From positions 62,001-126,000 of the forward strand of contig NZ_JAYKZX010000001.1 of the NCBI RefSeq assembly GCF_035989265.1: a stretch of 64,000 nt of DNA. The letters run 5' to 3'. The position numbers and the translations under genes are program-made. Source of the DNA: Sphingobium sp. HWE2-09 (lineage in GTDB: Bacteria; Pseudomonadota; Alphaproteobacteria; Sphingomonadales; Sphingomonadaceae). Positions 9,471 to 18,310 of the stretch are shown here, in pieces. Position 1 is the first letter of the stretch. Each line of letters opens with the position of its first letter. The notes under the pieces were generated by a model, which saw only the letters and a program-made list of their open reading frames with translations, did no database searches and was not told the origin of the DNA.

Positions 9471-10604
9471 CTACTTCGCTGTCTTGACGGCGACGGGCTT
9501 CACCACATCGTTGGGCTTCACCTTGTCCGTACCCTCCACGATCAGGCGGTCGCCGGTCTTGAGACCCGCGGTGATCAGCCATTTGTCGCCGATCGCCTGG
9601 GCTGCAGTGACGGTGCGGCGTTCGACCTTGTTCGCCTTGTTGACGATCAACACGGTCGCATTCCCCTTGGGATCGCGATTGATGCCCTGTTGCGGCGCGA
9701 GGATGGCGCCGGGCACCACGGATTGGGGCGCGACGACGCGCACGAACATGCCGGGCATCAACAGCCCATCGGGATTGGGGAAGCGCGCGCGCAACGTTAC
9801 CGTACCGCTGTTGACGTCGACGATCGGCTCGGCAAACTCAATCCGGCCTTCCTGCGGATAGTCGGTGCCGTCGTCCAGTTTGAGACGAATGACCGCGCTG
9901 GCCGCCAATGTCTTGCCCGCGGCGAGCGACCGGCGCAGGGCCATGATCTGCGAGCTGGACTGCGTCACGTCGACATAGATGGGGTCGAGTTGCTGGATGG
10001 TCGTCAAGGGGTCGGTCTGGCTGGCGGTCACTAGCGCGCCGGGCGTAAACAGCGTACGGCCGATCCGGCCGCTGATCGGCGCACGCACCAGCGTGAATTC
10101 CAGGTTGACGTTGCTGGTCTGCAGGGTAGCGCGAGCCTGCTGCACCGCTGCGCTGGCCTGCCGCGCGGTGGCGATCACATCGTCGCGATCCTGCGCGCTG
10201 ACGGCTTCGGTATCGCCAAGAGTGCGATAGCGCTGCGCCTTCGCCTGCGCCGCGACGGCGGTCGCCTGCGCACTTGCGAGGCTGGCCTGCGCTTCGTCCC
10301 GCGACGCGCGATACAGGCGAGGATCGATCTGGTAGAGCGGTTGACCGGCGCTGACCAACGATCCTTCGGTGAACAGGCGCTTCTTGATGAGGCCCGCCAC
10401 CTGGGGCCGGACTTCCGACATCATGGTCGATACCGTCCGGCCAGGCAATTCGCTCGAAACGGTGGCGTTCTGGGCCGTGAGGGTAACCACGCCAACCTCT
10501 ACCGGTCCTCTTTTGGGCGGCTTTTGCTGACCGCAGGCAGTCAACGCCATACAAAGAGCGATGGGTGCAACCGTCAGGCTGCGCACGGTAACGGCAATAG
10601 GCAT
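9471..10604 (-). CDS. RND efflux periplasmic adaptor (membrane fusion protein)
   Basis: This 377-residue lipoprotein adaptor is homologous to AcrA/MexA. The N-terminus MPIAVTVRSLTVAP is followed by lipobox LTAC (Cys24). Downstream are the lipoyl/hairpin and beta-barrel regions (PQVAGLIKKRLFTEGSLVSA, then DPLTTIQQLDPIYVDVTQS). The open frame runs upstream to 11081, but the lipoprotein signal fixes the start at 10604 and removes overlap with the divergent regulator. It is the first gene of the efflux operon. Confidence 0.94.
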   Translation of the reverse strand: MPIAVTVRSLTVAPIALCMALTACGQQKPPKRGPVEVGVVTLTAQNATVSSELPGRTVSTMMSEVRPQVAGLIKKRLFTEGSLVSAGQPLYQIDPRLYRASRDEAQASLASAQATAVAAQAKAQRYRTLGDTEAVSAQDRDDVIATARQASAAVQQARATLQTSNVNLEFTLVRAPISGRIGRTLFTPGALVTASQTDPLTTIQQLDPIYVDVTQSSSQIMALRRSLAAGKTLAASAVIRLKLDDGTDYPQEGRIEFAEPIVDVNSGTVTLRARFPNPDGLLMPGMFVRVVAPQSVVPGAILAPQQGINRDPKGNATVLIVNKANKVERRTVTAAQAIGDKWLITAGLKTGDRLIVEGTDKVKPNDVVKPVAVKTAK

Positions 10605-10963
10605 GGTGCGACGCTTATCCTCAAACACGGGCCGAACTGGTCCTTGCGACGCCTGCCGAGGCATGGAGCAAACCGGACCGCACACACGAGGGGGAGGGGA
10701 GAGGGACGTGCGCATATGGTTCGGTCCACCGCATCGGCGCTCCAGCCATATTGGCAAGATCAGGCATCGCAAGGACTCCGTTGGCGTCGGCATAGGGGCC
10801 GACCGGCTCCTCATCGCGGCTTTGCCTGTCTTATGGTAGAGCGACTTACTTTCCGATTGCGACGATGCGTTGCACTGCGGCCTATATGCGTAACGCTTTG
10901 TATCAGCCTGTATCAAGCGCGAAGAAGCGCAGACTTTTCCCTTGTCGCACGCTAGGACGGGAC
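10605..10963. promoter_or_regulatory. Divergent promoter region, efflux operon / two-component system
   Basis: These 359 bases hold no credible gene. They contain a separated inverted repeat: GTCCTTGCGACGCCTG at 10640-10655 and CAGGCATCGCAAGGAC at 10761-10776, matching in 15 of 16 positions with 105 bp between. Two such half-sites between a response regulator gene and the pump operon it probably controls are plausible regulator binding sites. Confidence 0.5.
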
Positions 10964-11695
10964 ATGGCCGATCCTTCATTCCTGCGTCCCGCCACGGTGC
11001 TGGTGGTCGATGACGATGCCGATATTCGCGACCTGATCCTGGGGCAGTTGCGGCAGGAAAATTATCGTCTGCTGGGCGCATCCAATCTGGCCGAATTGCG
11101 CCAGACGTTGCGCGACGAGGCGATCGACCTTATCGTGCTCGACCTTAATTTGCCCGATGGCGACGGTCTGTCGCTATGCCGCGAGTTGCGCGCGGACGGG
11201 TCGGACGTGCAGATCATCATGGTGACCGCGCGCAGCAGTGCGATCGACCGGGTGCTGGGGTTGGAACTGGGCGCGGACGACTATCTGACCAAGCCGTTCG
11301 AACCGCGGGAATTGCTGGTGCGTATCCGCAACCTGCTGCGCCGCGCCCGCAACAATTCAGCCGCGCGCGCCAGCGCCACCATGCGCTATGCCCATGTCGG
11401 GCCATGGCGGGTCGATCTGGTGCAGCGCCGACTGGTCGCGCCGGACGACCGGCTGGTGATGCTGTCATCCGCCGAGTTCCGGTTGCTCAGTCGCTTCATC
11501 GACGAACCCAATGTCGTGCTGGATCGCGAAACCTTGCTGCCCGAACGGCGCGCGACGGCCGCGTTCGATCGTTCGATCGATCTGCAGATCAGCCGGTTGC
11601 GGCATAAATTATCGACCCTGGCGGGCGGCGAAGACCTGATCCTGACGGTGCGGGGCGAAGGCTATGTCCTGGCCTGCACGGTGGATCATTCATGA
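10964..11695 (+). CDS. OmpR/PhoB-family response regulator
   Basis: This 243-residue DNA-binding response regulator has a receiver domain at residues ~10-125, with acidic pocket VVDDDADIRD, phospho-acceptor Asp in LIVLDLNLPDGDG, and the conserved Lys in YLTKPFEPREL. A C-terminal winged helix runs to RLRHKLSTLAGG and VRGEGYVL. I start it at the ATG at 10964 (MADPSFLRPATVLVV); longer forms would add a non-homologous leader. It overlaps the kinase gene by 4 bp and diverges from the efflux operon, its likely target. Confidence 0.93.
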   Translation: MADPSFLRPATVLVVDDDADIRDLILGQLRQENYRLLGASNLAELRQTLRDEAIDLIVLDLNLPDGDGLSLCRELRADGSDVQIIMVTARSSAIDRVLGLELGADDYLTKPFEPRELLVRIRNLLRRARNNSAARASATMRYAHVGPWRVDLVQRRLVAPDDRLVMLSSAEFRLLSRFIDEPNVVLDRETLLPERRATAAFDRSIDLQISRLRHKLSTLAGGEDLILTVRGEGYVLACTVDHS

Positions 11696-13059
11696 TCGGC
11701 AAGACGGCCCGGCGCGCGCTGGCCTTTTTCCGCTCGATGGCGGGGCAGATATTCCTGATCCTGACGCTGGGCATGTCGATCGCGGCGATCATCGCGCTTC
11801 TGGTGGCCGAACAGACACGGCAGCGTGATTTCGAGCGGGTGCGCCGCCAGCGCGTCGTCGCCAGCGCCACCGATATCATGGACCGGTTGCGGCATGATCC
11901 AACCCGCATCGAACCGATGCTGGCGGCGCGGCGCATCATGGGCGCCTATGTCGCGCCTGACGGGGTTGCGTTGACCGAACCGGACACGGCGATGGAGGAG
12001 ATGCTGACGGATCGGCTTGGCGCTTCGACCGATCCGGAAGCCGGGCAAGTGCCGATCGGCCTTTGCTTTCCGCGGCCTTCGAACCTGGAGCAGAAGGCAG
12101 CCGGCCTGATCGGCGCGCCACGTCCGGACTGCTGGATCGTGCGCCTGACCGACATTTATGGGCAACGCCGATCGATGGCGCTCAGCTTTCCGCACATCGT
12201 CAAGCCGCAAAGTACGATATTCAACCCGCTCTATCTGATCGTCATCGTCGCCGCATCAGCCGGGCTGGCGATCCTGGTGGCGCGGATCGTGTCGAAACCA
12301 TTGCGCCGGTTGGAACAGGCCGCCGAGGCCTTTTCCCTGTCGCTAGATCCCGAAGAAATACCCGAGCGCGGACCGGAGGAAGTGCGGGCTGCGCTATCCA
12401 CCTTCAACCTGATGCAGCGCCGCGCCCGCGCTGGCTTTGCCGAAAGGACTCAGTTGCTCGCGGCGATCAGCCATGATCTGCAAACCCCGCTGACACGGTT
12501 GCGGCTGCGGCTGGAACTGGTGGATAATGAGGAGTTGCGTGCGCGTTTGTTGCAGGATCACCAAGCGATGCAGACGCTGGTGCGCGAAGGGCTTGACCTG
12601 GCCAGCAGCATCGAAGCGCGGGAGGAATGGTCTTCGCTCGATATCGATTCCCTGCTGACCAGCATGGCCGAGGATGCCGAGGATCTGGGCGCGCCGGTGC
12701 GCTTCGTCAGCGGTTGCGGCGGCACGGTGCGGGTCAAGCCCAACGCCCTGACGCGCTGCATCGCCAATCTGGTCGACAATGCCGTGAAATATGGCGGGAG
12801 CGCGGACATTAGTTGCGCGCGCGCGCATGGCCGCCTGCTCATTCATGTGCGCGATCATGGCCCAGGCATTCCCGCCGACCAACTCGACCAGATGTTCGAG
12901 CCTTTCACGCGCGGCGCCAGCAGTCAACCGGGCGGACGGCACGGCACTGGGATCGGCCTGACCATCAGCCGATCGCTGGCGATGAGTTTCGAGGGGTCGG
13001 TGCGGTTGCGCAATGCCGACGATGGCGGGTTGATCGCCACCATCGATATGAAAGCCTAG
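11692..13059 (+). CDS. Sensor histidine kinase
   Basis: This 455-residue inner-membrane kinase has TM1 at residues ~15-37, a periplasmic sensor of ~120 residues, TM2 near LIVIVAASAGLAILVARI, a HAMP linker, and an H-box with the phospho-accepting His in AAISHDLQTPLTRLRLR. The ATP-binding domain has N box NLVDNAVKYGG, G1 VRDHGPGIP and G2 GTGIGLTIS. The ATGA overlap pairs it with the preceding regulator. Its 3' end overlaps the convergent DUF3325 gene by 4 bp (13056-13059). Confidence 0.93.
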   Translation: MIGKTARRALAFFRSMAGQIFLILTLGMSIAAIIALLVAEQTRQRDFERVRRQRVVASATDIMDRLRHDPTRIEPMLAARRIMGAYVAPDGVALTEPDTAMEEMLTDRLGASTDPEAGQVPIGLCFPRPSNLEQKAAGLIGAPRPDCWIVRLTDIYGQRRSMALSFPHIVKPQSTIFNPLYLIVIVAASAGLAILVARIVSKPLRRLEQAAEAFSLSLDPEEIPERGPEEVRAALSTFNLMQRRARAGFAERTQLLAAISHDLQTPLTRLRLRLELVDNEELRARLLQDHQAMQTLVREGLDLASSIEAREEWSSLDIDSLLTSMAEDAEDLGAPVRFVSGCGGTVRVKPNALTRCIANLVDNAVKYGGSADISCARAHGRLLIHVRDHGPGIPADQLDQMFEPFTRGASSQPGGRHGTGIGLTISRSLAMSFEGSVRLRNADDGGLIATIDMKA

Positions 13060-13376
13060 ACCAGCAATCCTGCGACCGTCAGAGCCGCCGCGATCGGCAC
13101 AGCTGCGCGCGTAAAGGCCGGGCGGTAGGTCATGCCCAGCAACAGCGCGCCCGCCAATAGCGGCAGCAGGCCGATCCAGGCGACCAACGCCATGCCAATG
13201 TCCCGCCAAAGAGCCAGGCTGAGCAGCGACAGACCAAACAGGGTCCACCCGGCCAGTTCCAGATGGGCGGTGAATGGCCTGCGTTGCCAGGCGTCAAGCA
13301 GGACCGGGCGGTGCCGTTGCATCCGGGCCACCAGCGCGAAGAGCGACAGATAGAGCAGGCCGATGGTCAGCATCAT
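13056..13376 (-). CDS. DUF3325 family membrane protein
   Basis: A 106-residue protein with three or four hydrophobic helices, starting MMLTIGLLYLSLFALVARMQ. DUF3325 proteins are the small partners of PepSY proteins in siderophore-iron operons (compare the FpvGHJK set of Pseudomonas, which releases iron from ferripyoverdine). The start codon overlaps the PepSY stop by 4 bp, which fixes the ATG at 13376 (the next codon, 13373, is also ATG). It is last in the operon. Confidence 0.8.
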   Translation of the reverse strand: MMLTIGLLYLSLFALVARMQRHRPVLLDAWQRRPFTAHLELAGWTLFGLSLLSLALWRDIGMALVAWIGLLPLLAGALLLGMTYRPAFTRAAVPIAAALTVAGLLV

Positions 13377-14881
13377 GCGGGGGCGACCCGGCGGCGGACG
13401 GGCGCGGGCGCGCTTCGCCGACATTGCTGCTTCCAGACCAGCAAGCCGAGCGAAACCGCTGTCGCCGTCAGCAGCATGTTGCCGGTCAGGACGACGGCAT
13501 CGCCTGCCCAGATCGGCCCCAGGGCGGCGGCAAAGGCGCATGATGCCGCCAGCAGGCTTAGCAGGATCGGCCAGCCCAGCGCGGGCGGCAGGACCAGCCC
13601 CCCCAACAGCGCTGCGCCGGCACTATAGAGCGCGACCGACACTTCGGTTTCCGCACGCGCCGTCAGGCCCAGTGGCAGCAAACGGTTCGCGATCAGGAAA
13701 GCTGCCATGCCGATCGGCACGCCAGCCAGCCCCCCGACATTCAGCCGTTCCAGCAGCCGGTTGCCGATCGACAGCGGTGCGCGTTCGCGGCGTTTCACGA
13801 TCCACAAGACCATCCCGCTCGCGATCGCCAGCGTCAGCATCGCGCCGCCCAGAAAATAGAGCCACCGGGTCACTATCGGCGCGAAATGCGCCATGTGCAG
13901 TCCATAGACGGTCTGGTAGGTGCGCACGGCTGCGCGATTTTCCGTCCAGGCCTTGATCAGCTTGCCGGTCGCGCCGTCGAAGCTGACTTCGGCAGGCAGG
14001 TTGCCGATCGCCCCGGTTTCAACGGGATAGACGGTCACCACCGCAGCGGCATCCCCCGGATTGAAGATATAGACCCGGCTGACTGCTGCACCCTGGAAAT
14101 AGCGTTGCGCTTGTGTGAGCATCGGGCCGATCGGGGCCAGCGGCGCCTTGGTCCCGCTCGCTACCCGGCTGACCGCGCCGGGGGTCAGGTCGGTATAGAG
14201 CGTCGTGACATCGGTGCCATAGCCCGCCGCAATGCCCCAAGGCATGTTGAGCGATGCCAACGTCAGCAGCCCGGTAAAGGTGATCATGATATGGAAGGGC
14301 AGGGACAGGACACCCAGCGCATTATGGCCGTCGAGCCAGGACCGTTGGCCCTTGGCGGGGCGGAAGGTGAAGATATCCTTGAAGAAGCGCTTGTGCGCGA
14401 TGATGCCGGTGACGATTGCCACCAGCATCAGCATCGCCGCCAGCGATGCCAGCAACCGGCCCCAGGGATAGGGGAGTTCCAGTTCGAAATGCAGGCGGTA
14501 GAAAAATTCGCCGCCCAGCGTGTCGCGCGGTACTGGTGCACCGCTGACCGGATCGAGCGCACGGCTAAGATAGGCGCCGCCGCTGTCATAGCTCGCCTCA
14601 ACCACGTTGGACCGTCCATCGGGTGCGGAGAGATACCAGCCGGTCGATCCGGCCGTATGCGTCGATAGCCAGTCGGTCGCGGCGATGATGGCGCGCGCCG
14701 GATCGGCCTGTCCGCTAACCTCCGGCCGCATCCATCGACCGATTTCCGGCTTGAAGACGCTCAGCGTCCCGGCCAGGCACATGATGAAGAGAATATGGCC
14801 CAGCAGCAGTCCGGCCCAGCCATGCAGCCAAGCCATCGCCTGCCGCGTGCCGTCGCGCACCATGGCCGACGCTGCGCTCAT
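13373..14881 (-). CDS. PepSY-associated TM protein (FpvG/PiuB-like, siderophore iron reduction)
   Basis: A 502-residue inner-membrane protein with an N-terminal helix (LHGWAGLLLGHILFIMCLAG), two periplasmic PepSY-type regions and further helices. His residues are positioned for haem or metal binding (RLHFELELP, GHNALGVLSLPFHIMIT, YGLHMAHFAP). In Pseudomonas the homologue FpvG supports reduction of ferric siderophores in the periplasm. ATGA overlaps on both sides place it between DUF3649 and DUF3325. The ATG at 14881 is chosen because of that overlap. Confidence 0.86.
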   Translation of the reverse strand: MSAASAMVRDGTRQAMAWLHGWAGLLLGHILFIMCLAGTLSVFKPEIGRWMRPEVSGQADPARAIIAATDWLSTHTAGSTGWYLSAPDGRSNVVEASYDSGGAYLSRALDPVSGAPVPRDTLGGEFFYRLHFELELPYPWGRLLASLAAMLMLVAIVTGIIAHKRFFKDIFTFRPAKGQRSWLDGHNALGVLSLPFHIMITFTGLLTLASLNMPWGIAAGYGTDVTTLYTDLTPGAVSRVASGTKAPLAPIGPMLTQAQRYFQGAAVSRVYIFNPGDAAAVVTVYPVETGAIGNLPAEVSFDGATGKLIKAWTENRAAVRTYQTVYGLHMAHFAPIVTRWLYFLGGAMLTLAIASGMVLWIVKRRERAPLSIGNRLLERLNVGGLAGVPIGMAAFLIANRLLPLGLTARAETEVSVALYSAGAALLGGLVLPPALGWPILLSLLAASCAFAAALGPIWAGDAVVLTGNMLLTATAVSLGLLVWKQQCRRSAPAPVRRRVAPA

Positions 14882-15183
14882 ATCGGCTGTCCCGCCATCC
14901 AAGCGATGCCGCCCAGCAGCAATGCCGCCAGTAGAACGCCCGCGACCGCACGCCATGGTCCGCGCGCCAGGAAGGCCCAGATGGTGACGGCGGGCGCGAC
15001 GAGATAGGCGATCATCGTCGCGATCGTCACCGCCTCCACCCGCGCCATTGGCAAGGTGCGGGCCAGCGCCGCAGCGGCAAGCGCGGCGACGCCATAGGCG
15101 CCCGCCGTCCCGGCGATCGTGCGCAACGCGACATTGGCGCGATAGGGCCAACCGTGGCGCGCGTTACGGCGATTGGCGGGCAC
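14878..15183 (-). CDS. DUF3649 family membrane protein
   Basis: A ~101-residue protein with three hydrophobic helices (TIAGTAGAYGVAALAAAALA; TIATMIAYLVAPAVTIWAFL; VAGVLLAALLLGGIAWMAG). DUF3649 members precede PepSY and DUF3325 genes after TonB siderophore receptors. I use the GTG at 15183, 8 bp after the receptor remnant's stop codon. An ATG at 15255 would extend into the remnant's coding frame and is not favoured. Confidence 0.72.
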   Translation of the reverse strand: MPANRRNARHGWPYRANVALRTIAGTAGAYGVAALAAAALARTLPMARVEAVTIATMIAYLVAPAVTIWAFLARGPWRAVAGVLLAALLLGGIAWMAGQPI

Positions 15184-15191
15184 GGCCTTGC

Positions 15192-15596
15192 TCAATAGCC
15201 GATGCTCAGGGTTGCGACCGCGCTGCGCGGGGCGGCATGACCGGTCAACTTCCATATCAGGCTGGTGAAGCTGTACATGTCGATGGCGTAGCGCATATTA
15301 TGATCGTCGCCGATATTGCGGGCGAGCTGGATGAAAGCGTTCAGGCCCAGCACGGCATGGCCTTTATATGCGACTGCACCGCTGTTGATATCGACGCGGA
15401 TGTAGCGCTGCTAACTTCGACGAACGTGTCACCTTTTGAATCCAGACTAACCGTTCCGTCTGCCGGGCACATCGTCTGCACCGGCGGTGAAGCGGGGGCG
15501 CTGGTGCACATAGCGAGAGGTGTAAAAATCGACATCATATTCCTGGGGAAACAGGATAGCGCCATTATCCATCTCTTCACTGCGAGTCAATCGCAT
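15192..15596 (-). pseudogene. TonB-dependent receptor remnant (C-terminal fragment)
   Basis: On the minus strand the frame ending at the TGA at 15192 reads RYIRVDINSGAVAYKG, then LGLNAFIQLARNIGDD, and finishes APRSAVATLSIGY. That ending, with a Pro-Arg turn and a last beta-strand closing in Tyr, is typical of TonB receptors. Upstream the same frame is broken by stops at 15411-15413, 15429-15431 and 15447-15449, then continues open to an ATG at 15596. Signal peptide, plug and most of the barrel are missing. It occupies the position where siderophore receptors precede DUF3649-PepSY-DUF3325 operons. The call as a receptor rests on context plus the C-terminal pattern. Confidence 0.62.
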
Positions 15597-15597
15597 T
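15579..15597 (-). promoter_or_regulatory. Fur/Irr-like operator (second copy)
   Basis: On the minus strand this reads AATGCGA-TTGAC-TCGCAGT. It is the same arrangement as AATGCGA-CTTAT-TCGCACT at 1300-1318: seven identical bases, five variable, then TCGCA. It lies immediately upstream of the receptor remnant and the DUF3649-PepSY-DUF3325 operon, which it may still control. Confidence 0.45.
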
Positions 15598-16008
15598 AGC
15601 ATTGCGTGAGGACGACGAGGGATTTTGTCAGAGGGAAATAACGTTCATGTCAGTGGACTGTGAGACAGCGAGTTGGACAGTTGCTCGCGGTTTCAACCAT
15701 AACGTTAATTAACATAATATATATTATCGATTATTATTGTATACGTATTGATGTCTCGCGCGCAGGACGAAATTTAAAAATGGATATTGACTATTTAGTT
15801 CATTATTGTTCTTTATAGTCATAATATGGCGGCGTTGGTAGTGATCCGCCGACAAAGACAAAAAACGGGAGAAGATAATAAGCGCAGGCGCTTCGCCTAT
15901 AAGGCTAATTCAAGCGTGTCAGCACATCATAAGTCCGGCCCGCCCTGCCCGCGTCGCAAAGAACGCGGCGGGTGAGATAGTATAATAGCAAAAATAGGGG
16001 AGAAAAAA
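15597..16008. promoter_or_regulatory. AT-rich upstream region of the 16.0-kb TonB receptor
   Basis: I see no gene in these ~410 bases. A stretch at about 15700-15830 is strikingly AT-rich for this GC-rich window, with runs such as AACGTTAATTAACATAATAT. GGGGAGA about 8 nt before the ATG at 16009 is the receptor's ribosome-binding site. The AT-rich DNA may be a promoter or nucleoid-protein target, or a junction scar from the deletion that removed the neighbouring receptor. Confidence 0.5.
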
Positions 16009-18228
16009 ATGAGAGGATTTCTGACAGCGACGGCGCTTGCGAGCATTTTCGTAAGCATACCGGCGCTTGCACAAAATAATAGCGCCACGGACGATAATGG
16101 CATCAGCGATATCATCGTGACGGCGCAACGCCGCGATGAAAATCTGCAAAAGTCGGCCTTGGCGGTCAGCGTCTTGGGTGGCGACAACCTGATACGGGCT
16201 GGCGTCAGTCAGGCGCAGGATTTGAGCAGGCTGGTGCCAGCGCTAAAACTATCCGCCGCCGGTGGAGGTGGCACGCAGATCACGATCCGGGGCATCGGCA
16301 GCTTCGTCGGCAATCCATTCGCCGAGCCTGGCGTCGCGATCAACCTGGACGGCGTCTATCTGCCCCGTTCGAGCGGTCCGACCGGCCTTTATTATGATCT
16401 GGAGCGCGTCGAAGTGCTCAAAGGGCCGCAGGGCACGCTATATGGACGCAATGCGACGGCAGGCGCGGTCAATATCATCACCCGCAAGCCGAAGGAGGAA
16501 TGGCAGCTGCGCGCCAATCTGGACGCCGGTAATTATGGCAAGATGCGTGGCGAACTGGCGATCAACGTGCCTATCCGCGGTGTCGGAGGTGTGCGGGTCG
16601 CGGGCGTCGTGTCGCGGCAGGACGGCTATTTCAAGGACGGCTACGGCAACGACGACACCAACGCCGTGCGCGGCCAGTTTAATTATGATCAGGGTGGCCC
16701 CTTCACGCTATTGCTGAGCGCCGATTACGCCCATGTCGGCGGCAAAGGCGTCGGCGGCGTGTTCGCGGTTTCGGAGACGGGTTTCGTGTCCTCCGATCCC
16801 CGTCTGGGCGCCACGCTGGACGGGTCCAATGCTATCCTGCAAGCCGTATCCAATCAGATCAGCGGTGGGGCAAACCCCAATCTGCTGCCCCGGTTCAAGA
16901 CCGACGGTTTTATCGATGTGACCAATTGGGGCGTCAGTGCGACCGCCAATTATGATTTCGGCAAGGCTGCGCTGACGGTCACGCCCGCTTATCGCAAGAA
17001 TGAGAACCATTATCTCCACTATAATGCCGGTTACCCGGTCGGATCGGACGAATATAGCAAGGCGACATCGGTCGAGGCGCGACTGGCATCGACCGACAAG
17101 AGCGCCGCGCTCCAATGGCTGGTCGGGGGCTATTATTTCGACGAGGATCTGAATTTCGAACTGCGCCCCTATCAGGGTGTCGCCTATGGCGTGACGCGCC
17201 CGGTGCTAAACACGCGCAGCTATGCCGCGTTCGGCCAGCTGAGCTATGCGCTGGCCGACGCGCTGCGCGTGACCGGCGGATTGCGCTATACCGACGAAAA
17301 GAAGACGATGGACGGCGAATTGGGCTTTCAGAACCCTGCACGCGGGCCAGGCTTTCCAGTGAATTTCCTGCCGCTGACGGGACGGATCAGCGACAGCAGC
17401 CTGACATGGAAGGGCGGCGTGGAATTTGACGCGGGACCAGCTTCGCTCATCTACGCCAGCGTCGCGACCGGCTTCAAGGCGGGCGGTTTCTTCGCCTCGC
17501 AGCCGCCCAATACCGCCAAGCCGGAAAAGCTGATCGCGTACACGTTGGGCACCAAGAACCGCTTCTTTGGCAACAGCCTGCAAATCAATGCCGAAGCCTT
17601 CCTCTGGAAATATCGGGACAAACAGGTCACCCATATCGGACCGATCCAGCCTTTCGGATTCAATCTGATCACCGAAAATGCCGGTCGAGCGCAAGTCTAT
17701 GGCATCGAGGCGGATATTATCTGGCAACCTAGTCCCAACGATCGCCTGTCCGCCAATGCGCAATATCTGCAATCCGAATATAAGGATTTCGTCTATACGC
17801 AGAGCACGGTCACCGGACCGCCACAGACGGCCTGCGCGATTTCACCCCTGTCGGCGACATCGGTCAGCGTGGATTGTAGCGGTCGCGAATTGCCGCGAGC
17901 GCCCAAATGGACGCTGAACCTTGCCTATCTACATAGCTTCGAGATCGGGACCGGTCATCTCGACGCGCTGGTCGGCACCCGGATCGAAAGCCGATCGGTC
18001 ATCGGCGAAGAATATTTGGCGGGCCAATATCAGAAGGGCTATATGCTCTCGAACGCGAGCCTGACCTGGCGCGGCGCTGAAGATCGCTATTCGGTCAGCG
18101 TCTATATCGACAATATCGAGGATGAAGTCGTCAAGACCAGTTCCTTTGTACAGCCGGTCGTCGGCCTTCCGGTCGTGACGCTGGCTGCGCCGCGGACCTA
18201 TGGCGTGCGGCTCGGCTTCGATTTCTGA
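16009..18228 (+). CDS. TonB-dependent receptor (sphingomonad type)
   Basis: This 739-residue outer-membrane receptor has signal peptide MRGFLTATALASIFVSIPAL followed by AQ. The plug has SDIIVTAQRRDENLQ, ITIRGIGSFVGNP and VEVLKGPQGTLYGRNATAGA, and the barrel ends GVRLGFDF. The DIIVTAQRR type of plug is the large sphingomonad receptor class used for many organic substrates as well as iron chelates, so the ligand is open. It is transcribed alone, with a good ribosome-binding site and a perfect terminator hairpin 20 bp after the stop. Confidence 0.93.
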   Translation: MRGFLTATALASIFVSIPALAQNNSATDDNGISDIIVTAQRRDENLQKSALAVSVLGGDNLIRAGVSQAQDLSRLVPALKLSAAGGGGTQITIRGIGSFVGNPFAEPGVAINLDGVYLPRSSGPTGLYYDLERVEVLKGPQGTLYGRNATAGAVNIITRKPKEEWQLRANLDAGNYGKMRGELAINVPIRGVGGVRVAGVVSRQDGYFKDGYGNDDTNAVRGQFNYDQGGPFTLLLSADYAHVGGKGVGGVFAVSETGFVSSDPRLGATLDGSNAILQAVSNQISGGANPNLLPRFKTDGFIDVTNWGVSATANYDFGKAALTVTPAYRKNENHYLHYNAGYPVGSDEYSKATSVEARLASTDKSAALQWLVGGYYFDEDLNFELRPYQGVAYGVTRPVLNTRSYAAFGQLSYALADALRVTGGLRYTDEKKTMDGELGFQNPARGPGFPVNFLPLTGRISDSSLTWKGGVEFDAGPASLIYASVATGFKAGGFFASQPPNTAKPEKLIAYTLGTKNRFFGNSLQINAEAFLWKYRDKQVTHIGPIQPFGFNLITENAGRAQVYGIEADIIWQPSPNDRLSANAQYLQSEYKDFVYTQSTVTGPPQTACAISPLSATSVSVDCSGRELPRAPKWTLNLAYLHSFEIGTGHLDALVGTRIESRSVIGEEYLAGQYQKGYMLSNASLTWRGAEDRYSVSVYIDNIEDEVVKTSSFVQPVVGLPVVTLAAPRTYGVRLGFDF

Positions 18229-18248
18229 GGATTGCGAATTGTACCGAC

Positions 18249-18290
18249 GGACGACGCCGCTCCATCTGGCGGCGTCGTCCGGTTTTCTTT
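18249..18290 (+). terminator. Rho-independent terminator after TonB receptor
   Basis: Perfect 12-bp arms GGACGACGCCGC (18249-18260) and GCGGCGTCGTCC (18269-18280) around an 8-nt loop, followed by GGTTTTCTTT. It lies between the convergent receptor and DUF1838 genes. Confidence 0.85.
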
Positions 18291-18310
18291 GGTCCAGTAA
18301 TCCGCATGTA

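Noticed and set aside
7946-9487. A 513-codon open frame opposite the RND pump gene
   Set aside because: His/Arg/Asp-rich low-complexity translation with no motif; the minus strand encodes an unmistakable HAE1 pump.
15048-15599. A 183-codon plus-strand frame over the receptor remnant
   Set aside because: It overlaps the DUF3649 gene and the remnant, and its translation has no recognisable fold.
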